Assembly (NCBI GenBank): GCA_018713365.1
Contig: DVOU01000003.1
Coordinates: 1 to 25,945 of the forward strand
DNA: 25,945 bases
Direction of reading: 5' to 3'
DNA from: Pullichristensenella excrementipullorum
Lineage (GTDB): Bacteria; Bacillota; Clostridia; Christensenellales; Aristaeellaceae
Of this stretch, positions 23,244 to 25,945 are shown in pieces. Within the stretch, counting starts at the first letter, position 1, and each line of letters begins with the position of its first letter. The translations under genes and the position numbers were made by a program. The notes under the pieces are model-generated. The model made no database searches. It was not told where the DNA came from and saw nothing but the letters and a program-made list of their open reading frames with translations.

Positions 23244-23272
23244 TTGTCAATGCAAGCAAGGCATGATATAAT
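23244..23272 (+). promoter_or_regulatory. Promoter of the GntR/FCD regulator gene
   Basis: -35 TTGTCA (23244-23249) and a perfect -10 TATAAT (23267-23272) are 17 bp apart. The leader is about 80 nt. I see no copy of the 17285/17468 operator here. Confidence 0.75.
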
Positions 23273-23357
23273 TAGAGCATCGTTTATTGAGCGCAAGGGC
23301 GGCTGTGCGGTCAGCGCCGGCCCTCTGCGCGGCGATGGCAGAGAGGGGGTATACCGT

Positions 23358-24074
23358 ATGGAGCCGATCGAGAAAGTCTCCAGCGTGGAGCAGGCCGAGC
23401 GTCAGATACGCGAATATATCCTCTCTGACGAGGTCCAGATCGGCGAAAAACTGCCCACGGAAAAACAGCTCTGCCAGACGCTCTCCGTCGGCAGGGGCAC
23501 GGTGCGCGAAGCCATCCGCCTTTTGCAGGCAAAGGGCCTGGTGGAACTGCGCCCCGGCAGAGGCGCGTTCATCGCCAGCAAGAGCGAGCAGGATTCCGAG
23601 GACATTGCCGACTGGTTTCGCAAAAACGAGATACAGGTCAAGGACCTCATCGACGTGCGCCTGGTCATCGAGCCTCTGGCCGCCAAGCTGGCGCTCAAGC
23701 GCTGCGACGCGAAGGACGTGGAGCATCTGCGCGAGATACTGGCCGAGTCCGAGCAGGCGGCGGCGGAGGCCGACAACGTCAAACTGGCCGTGTGCGATGA
23801 AAAGTTCCACACGTTCATCTTTGAATGCACGCGCAACAAGCTGCTCATCGACATCAACCGCAAGATCGAGCGCAGCCTCATCACCTTCCGCAACAAGACC
23901 TTCACGATCCCCAACAATGTGCAGAACTTCATCCCCGCGCACCGCGCCATCGTCAACGCCTTTGAGGCCGGCAGCCCGGAAATGGCGGAGTTTTGCATGA
24001 AGGCGCACATGGAAGCCGTGGCCGCGGACTACGATTTCAGCAAGGAAGTCATCCCCGAGCCGCGCGTCATCTGA
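23358..24074 (+). CDS. GntR-family transcriptional regulator with FCD domain
   Basis: 238 residues from the ATG at 23358, which has GAGGGGGT 7 bp upstream; longer frames start before the promoter. The N-terminal winged helix (about 10-75) shows GEKLPTEKQLCQTLSVGRGT and VREAIRLLQAKGLVELRPGRGAF, the GntR signature. The C-terminal FCD domain (about 90-225) has likely metal ligands Asp147 and His151 (DEKFH), His195 (PAHRAI) and His217 (KAHM), so its effector probably coordinates a metal, as organic acids do in this family. Best target: the two TATGA-CA-TCATA-type sites between the divergent catabolic promoters. NanR and many sugar-acid regulators belong to this group. Whether it represses and is induced by the imported substrate is inference. 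Confidence 0.92.
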   Translation: MEPIEKVSSVEQAERQIREYILSDEVQIGEKLPTEKQLCQTLSVGRGTVREAIRLLQAKGLVELRPGRGAFIASKSEQDSEDIADWFRKNEIQVKDLIDVRLVIEPLAAKLALKRCDAKDVEHLREILAESEQAAAEADNVKLAVCDEKFHTFIFECTRNKLLIDINRKIERSLITFRNKTFTIPNNVQNFIPAHRAIVNAFEAGSPEMAEFCMKAHMEAVAADYDFSKEVIPEPRVI

Positions 24075-24088
24075 GCGCTCTGAAACAG

Positions 24089-24116
24089 GACCTCCGAGGC
24101 ATGCGCCCCGGAGGTC
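24089..24116 (+). terminator. Terminator hairpin left of repeat copy 3
   Basis: GACCTCCG (24089-24096) pairs with CGGAGGTC (24109-24116); inner GGC/GCC extends it after one mismatch. The 29 bp 24089-24117 recur identically at 24267-24295. An A-run (gaaac) precedes it, but no T-run follows. Confidence 0.7.
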
Positions 24117-24117
24117 T

Positions 24118-24265
24118 CAGAGCGCTGATAAAGCCCGCAACCGCAAAAATCGCTCTGATATAAAAAATCAGAGGCGATTTTTGCTTCCTGCGTCAGCAAA
24201 CTTGCATCCTTGGCTTGCGGGCTTTCTCAACGCTCTGCCAGTCTGCCCACTTTGTCAACATCCTG
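24118..24265 (+). repeat. Dispersed hairpin repeat, copy 3
   Basis: Terminal inverted repeats 24118-24140 and 24215-24237 (cagagcgctgataaagcccg versus cgggctttctcaacgctctg) enclose a hairpin with stem 24143-24153/24174-24184 and 24154-24159/24167-24172. The tail 24238-24265 is identical over 28 bp to copy 2. It lies between the convergent regulator and cysteine-rich protein genes. It is the best-preserved copy for defining the ends. Confidence 0.85.
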
Positions 24266-24266
24266 A

Positions 24267-24295
24267 GACCTCCGAGGCATGCGCCCCGGAGGTCT
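24267..24295. terminator. Terminator hairpin right of repeat copy 3
   Basis: An exact 29-bp duplicate of 24089-24117, here followed by ttttg on the plus strand. It lies 10 bp past the stop of the minus-strand cysteine-rich gene. Confidence 0.75.
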
Positions 24296-24305
24296 TTTGC
24301 GCCGG

Positions 24306-24599
24306 TCATTCTTTCGGCAGGTCTTTTTCGGTCAGCCCCAGCAGCGGCGCGAACCGCTCGTCCAGCATCGGTTGCAGGCAGCGGGGCACGTGTTCCGTGT
24401 GCGCCCGGTGGATGGCCACGCACACCTTGCAGTTGCCGTGGTACTTGCAGGCGCTGGTGCAGGGGCAGTGATCCCTGCTTTGATATTCTTCCTGAAACGC
24501 CCTGGCGAAGGCGTCCTGCAGGCGGTGCCCCTCGGCATCGTCGCCCTGATGGAACATGACCATGGCTTCCTTTTCCATGGGATTTCCGTCGATCAACAA
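24306..24599 (-). CDS. Small cysteine-rich, probably metal-binding protein
   Basis: 97 residues from a TTG at 24597-24599, supported by GGAGGA (24606-24611) 6 bp upstream; an ATG at 24576-24578 (residue 8) is the alternative but has no good site. Residues 45-74 carry six cysteines in the order CPCTSAC, CKYHGNCKVC (overlapping at Cys51), then Cys74, with several nearby His. This spacing suggests a structural zinc or iron-sulfur site. The rest is helical and charged. I recall similar short Firmicute proteins with a CxYHGxCxxC core but cannot name a function. It follows the CPBP protease gene on the same strand but is separated from it by a terminator. Confidence 0.75.
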   Translation of the reverse strand: MLIDGNPMEKEAMVMFHQGDDAEGHRLQDAFARAFQEEYQSRDHCPCTSACKYHGNCKVCVAIHRAHTEHVPRCLQPMLDERFAPLLGLTEKDLPKE

Positions 24600-24638
24600 C
24601 CGGCATCCTCCGTTCGCTCTGTCCTCTGGATAGAAAAC

Positions 24639-24662
24639 GGCCCGTCCGAAAAAGGACGGGCC
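24639..24662 (-). terminator. Rho-independent terminator
   Basis: GGCCCGTCC (24639-24647) pairs perfectly with GGACGGGCC (24654-24662). The A-run at 24634-24637 gives a T-run on the minus strand. It separates the CPBP protease gene from the cysteine-rich gene. Confidence 0.85.
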
Positions 24663-24695
24663 GCTGTGGAAAATGGCTCTAATTGTGATACAAAT

Positions 24696-24721
24696 GAACC
24701 CCCTTTGGCGTTAGGGGGTTC
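24696..24721. terminator. Hairpin downstream of the CPBP protease gene
   Basis: GAACCCCCT (24696-24704) pairs with AGGGGGTTC (24713-24721). A second agggggttca at 24733-24742 overlaps the CPBP stop and could pair instead with the same left arm, giving two alternative structures. Confidence 0.55.
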
Positions 24722-24739
24722 ACTTTGCGCTAAGGGGGT

Positions 24740-25507
24740 TCAGACCTGGCTTTGCTGCTTTTGCCTGCGGCCCAATATGCCTACCAGAATCACAGAGAGG
24801 ATAATTTCCACGCCGACAAGCAAAGCTACTTTTGTTAAATTGCTCCCAACAAGCATGGTGACCGCCGCTGTGTCTATAAGCATATGGGCGAGAATGCAAG
24901 GAATGGAGCCGCGCGACAATTCTTTTACTGCACCCAGGGTAAATGTGTTCCCAAGTATCATCAGGAAAAAGATGAGGTAATTGGAGGAACCAGCCGTGAT
25001 CCACGGCAGACGATAGATGGGGAAATGCCATACAAACCAGATGACGGATATAACGAGCATTTTCAGCACAAAACTTTTCTTTATGGATATATGGGTTTGC
25101 AGATACCATCGCCACCCCACCTCTTCCAGTCCGCCCTGCAAAAGCGTCCAGGGGAAATAGGCAATCATGGCCGAAAATGGGGAACCGGTAAAAGTCACAT
25201 TTCCCAGTAAAACTGATATTCCGTAATAGATAAGCGGCACCGCCAGAGCGGTGACATAGGCATACCGGCGTTCGTGCGGTGAAAACGCCGCTTTAAGAAT
25301 TTGCCCTATTCCAGACATTTCACCGGACATCCGCACGAAACCAAAGGCAACCAGCATCGGCAGCAGATTCATGAAAATGAACAGCACAGAAGCCCAGATA
25401 TTCGTGTTGTCCGGTACAAACCACAGGATAAGCTGACCTACCAGGAAGGTACAGACAATGGTGATAAGGGCGTATAAATAGGGCAATAAAACGCGTTGAT
25501 TTTTCAT
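24740..25507 (-). CDS. CPBP family intramembrane metalloprotease (CAAX/Abi)
   Basis: 255 residues; ATG at 25505-25507 preceded by AGGAGACGG. About eight membrane segments. The family's three active-site motifs are present: EExxxR as EEVGWR (Glu128-Arg133), the histidine in WFVWHFP (His161), and HxxxD as HMLID (His208-Asp212). Members are membrane proteases related to Rce1; in bacteria some give bacteriocin self-immunity or take part in peptide maturation. No bacteriocin gene is visible here. Base and codon use is distinctly richer in A+T than the rest of the window, suggesting acquisition by transfer. A good -35 is not evident; TATAAA at 25534-25539 may be the -10. Confidence 0.92.
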   Translation of the reverse strand: MKNQRVLLPYLYALITIVCTFLVGQLILWFVPDNTNIWASVLFIFMNLLPMLVAFGFVRMSGEMSGIGQILKAAFSPHERRYAYVTALAVPLIYYGISVLLGNVTFTGSPFSAMIAYFPWTLLQGGLEEVGWRWYLQTHISIKKSFVLKMLVISVIWFVWHFPIYRLPWITAGSSNYLIFFLMILGNTFTLGAVKELSRGSIPCILAHMLIDTAAVTMLVGSNLTKVALLVGVEIILSVILVGILGRRQKQQSQV

Positions 25508-25542
25508 ATCCGTCTCCTGAATACCAGATTTACTTTATACTA

Positions 25543-25556
25543 TCAGATTATTCTGA
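25543..25556. promoter_or_regulatory. Palindrome upstream of the CPBP protease gene
   Basis: TCAGA-TTAT-TCTGA is a perfect 5-bp inverted repeat just upstream of the likely -10 (TATAAA, 25534-25539), where the -35 is poor. It could bind an activator or repressor; chance is also possible. Confidence 0.35.
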
Positions 25557-25570
25557 AAAGAGCAAGAAAA

Positions 25571-25613
25571 AGCACCGCAACCCTGATACCCATTGTATCA
25601 AAATTGCAGTGCT
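25571..25613 (-). terminator. Rho-independent terminator of tRNA-Ser
   Basis: AGCACCGCAA (25571-25580) pairs with TTGCAGTGCT (25604-25613), and TGATAC/GTATCA (25584-25589/25595-25600) forms an inner stem. A-runs at 25566-25571 give a T-run on the minus strand, just after the tRNA. Confidence 0.85.
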
Positions 25614-25617
25614 TCTT

Positions 25618-25706
25618 TGGCGGAAGCGGTGGGATTCGAACCCACGTGCCCTCTCGGACAACCGCATTTCGAGTGCGGCTCGTTACGACCACTTCGATAC
25701 GCTTCC
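25618..25706 (-). tRNA. tRNA-Ser, anticodon CGA (reads UCG)
   Basis: On the minus strand GGAAGCG pairs with CGCTTCC in the acceptor stem. The anticodon arm is CCGCA-CTCGAAA-TGCGG, giving anticodon CGA. The long variable arm typical of class II tRNAs follows, then the T-arm GTGGG-TTCGAAT-CCCAC. The discriminator base is G and CCA is encoded (25618-25620). It has its own promoter and terminator. Confidence 0.95.
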
Positions 25707-25741
25707 AAACAAAATGTTGTGGACTGAAAGCCACGTCTATT

Positions 25742-25770
25742 ATTATAGCTGTTTTCGCATCAGAAATCAA
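25742..25770 (-). promoter_or_regulatory. Promoter of tRNA-Ser
   Basis: On the minus strand, -35 TTGATT (25765-25770) and a perfect -10 TATAAT (25742-25747) are 17 bp apart, about 35 bp upstream of the tRNA. Confidence 0.8.
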
Positions 25771-25945
25771 GGGGTTTTTATGGGTTGCGCTTGTTAATAT
25801 TCAGATTCTTACAAGCGTCGGATTGGCTGGGCATTCCCACGACCCCGCACTGCTGGCCTTCTTGCAAAGCGCAACGCCGATTGAACAAGCCGGCGGAGGT
25901 TTCAAACCTGCACAACCACAAGATACGCGCTGGAACCGATTCGCC
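25771..25945. other. Window end with no supportable gene call
   Basis: One plus-strand frame (from about 25796, translating IQILTSVGLAGHSHDPALLA and on) stays open to the window edge, but I find no start codon or ribosome binding site for it. Minus-strand frames are also open in part. It may be the edge of a gene or repeat lying outside the window. Confidence 0.3.

Overview
The window reads as a chromosomal segment of a GC-rich anaerobic Firmicute. Clostridia is likely, perhaps a Christensenellales-like gut lineage, but nothing here fixes the taxon. The clues are strong AGGAGG-type ribosome binding sites, GTG and TTG starts beside ATG, TTGACA/TATAAT promoters, short lipoproteins, a GH25 lysozyme, a NimA-like flavoprotein and a CPBP protease. 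Most of the window is very GC-rich. The last 1.3 kb (CPBP protease, tRNA-Ser) is clearly richer in A+T.

Layout. 1-1850: the 3' part of a gene for a proline-rich membrane protein, then a small lipoprotein. 1851-2322: no gene, but a tandemly duplicated array of four bidirectional terminator hairpins. 2323-7008: a PfkB-family sugar kinase (-) diverging from rmuC, then argS and a small lipoprotein (+). 7302-12254 (-): an unrecognised 788-residue coiled-coil protein with a degenerate AAA-like domain, a mannitol-1-phosphate-dehydrogenase-like protein, a NimA/pyridoxamine-oxidase-like protein and an ADP-ribosylglycohydrolase. 12484-14397 (+): a Gfo/Idh/MocA oxidoreductase and a membrane-anchored GH25 lysozyme. 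14591-24074: a divergent catabolic and transport island. 24306-25706 (-): a small cysteine-rich protein, a CPBP protease and tRNA-Ser(CGA).

The island at 14591-24074 is the most coherent system. On the minus strand one promoter drives a DHDPS-superfamily lyase, an SDR dehydrogenase and an N-acetylneuraminate-lyase-like protein. Divergently, a third DHDPS-superfamily protein leads a complete five-gene branched-chain-amino-acid-type (LIV) ABC importer. A GntR/FCD regulator with its own promoter follows. Both divergent promoters carry the same 15-bp sequence (core TATGA-CA-TCATA) just downstream of the -10 box, which looks like the operator of that regulator. The substrate is probably a 2-keto acid or its precursor, possibly a sialic-acid-like sugar acid, but it is not determined.

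The most unusual non-coding feature is a dispersed repeat with three full copies (7053-7250, 14433-14550, 24118-24265) and one relic (about 1293-1329). Each full copy has imperfect terminal inverted repeats, an internal hairpin that covaries between copies, and a conserved 26-28 bp tail. All three lie in the same orientation between convergent genes, sandwiched between terminator hairpins. In two cases the flanking hairpins are near-perfect duplicates of 29-37 bp. I do not recognise this family.
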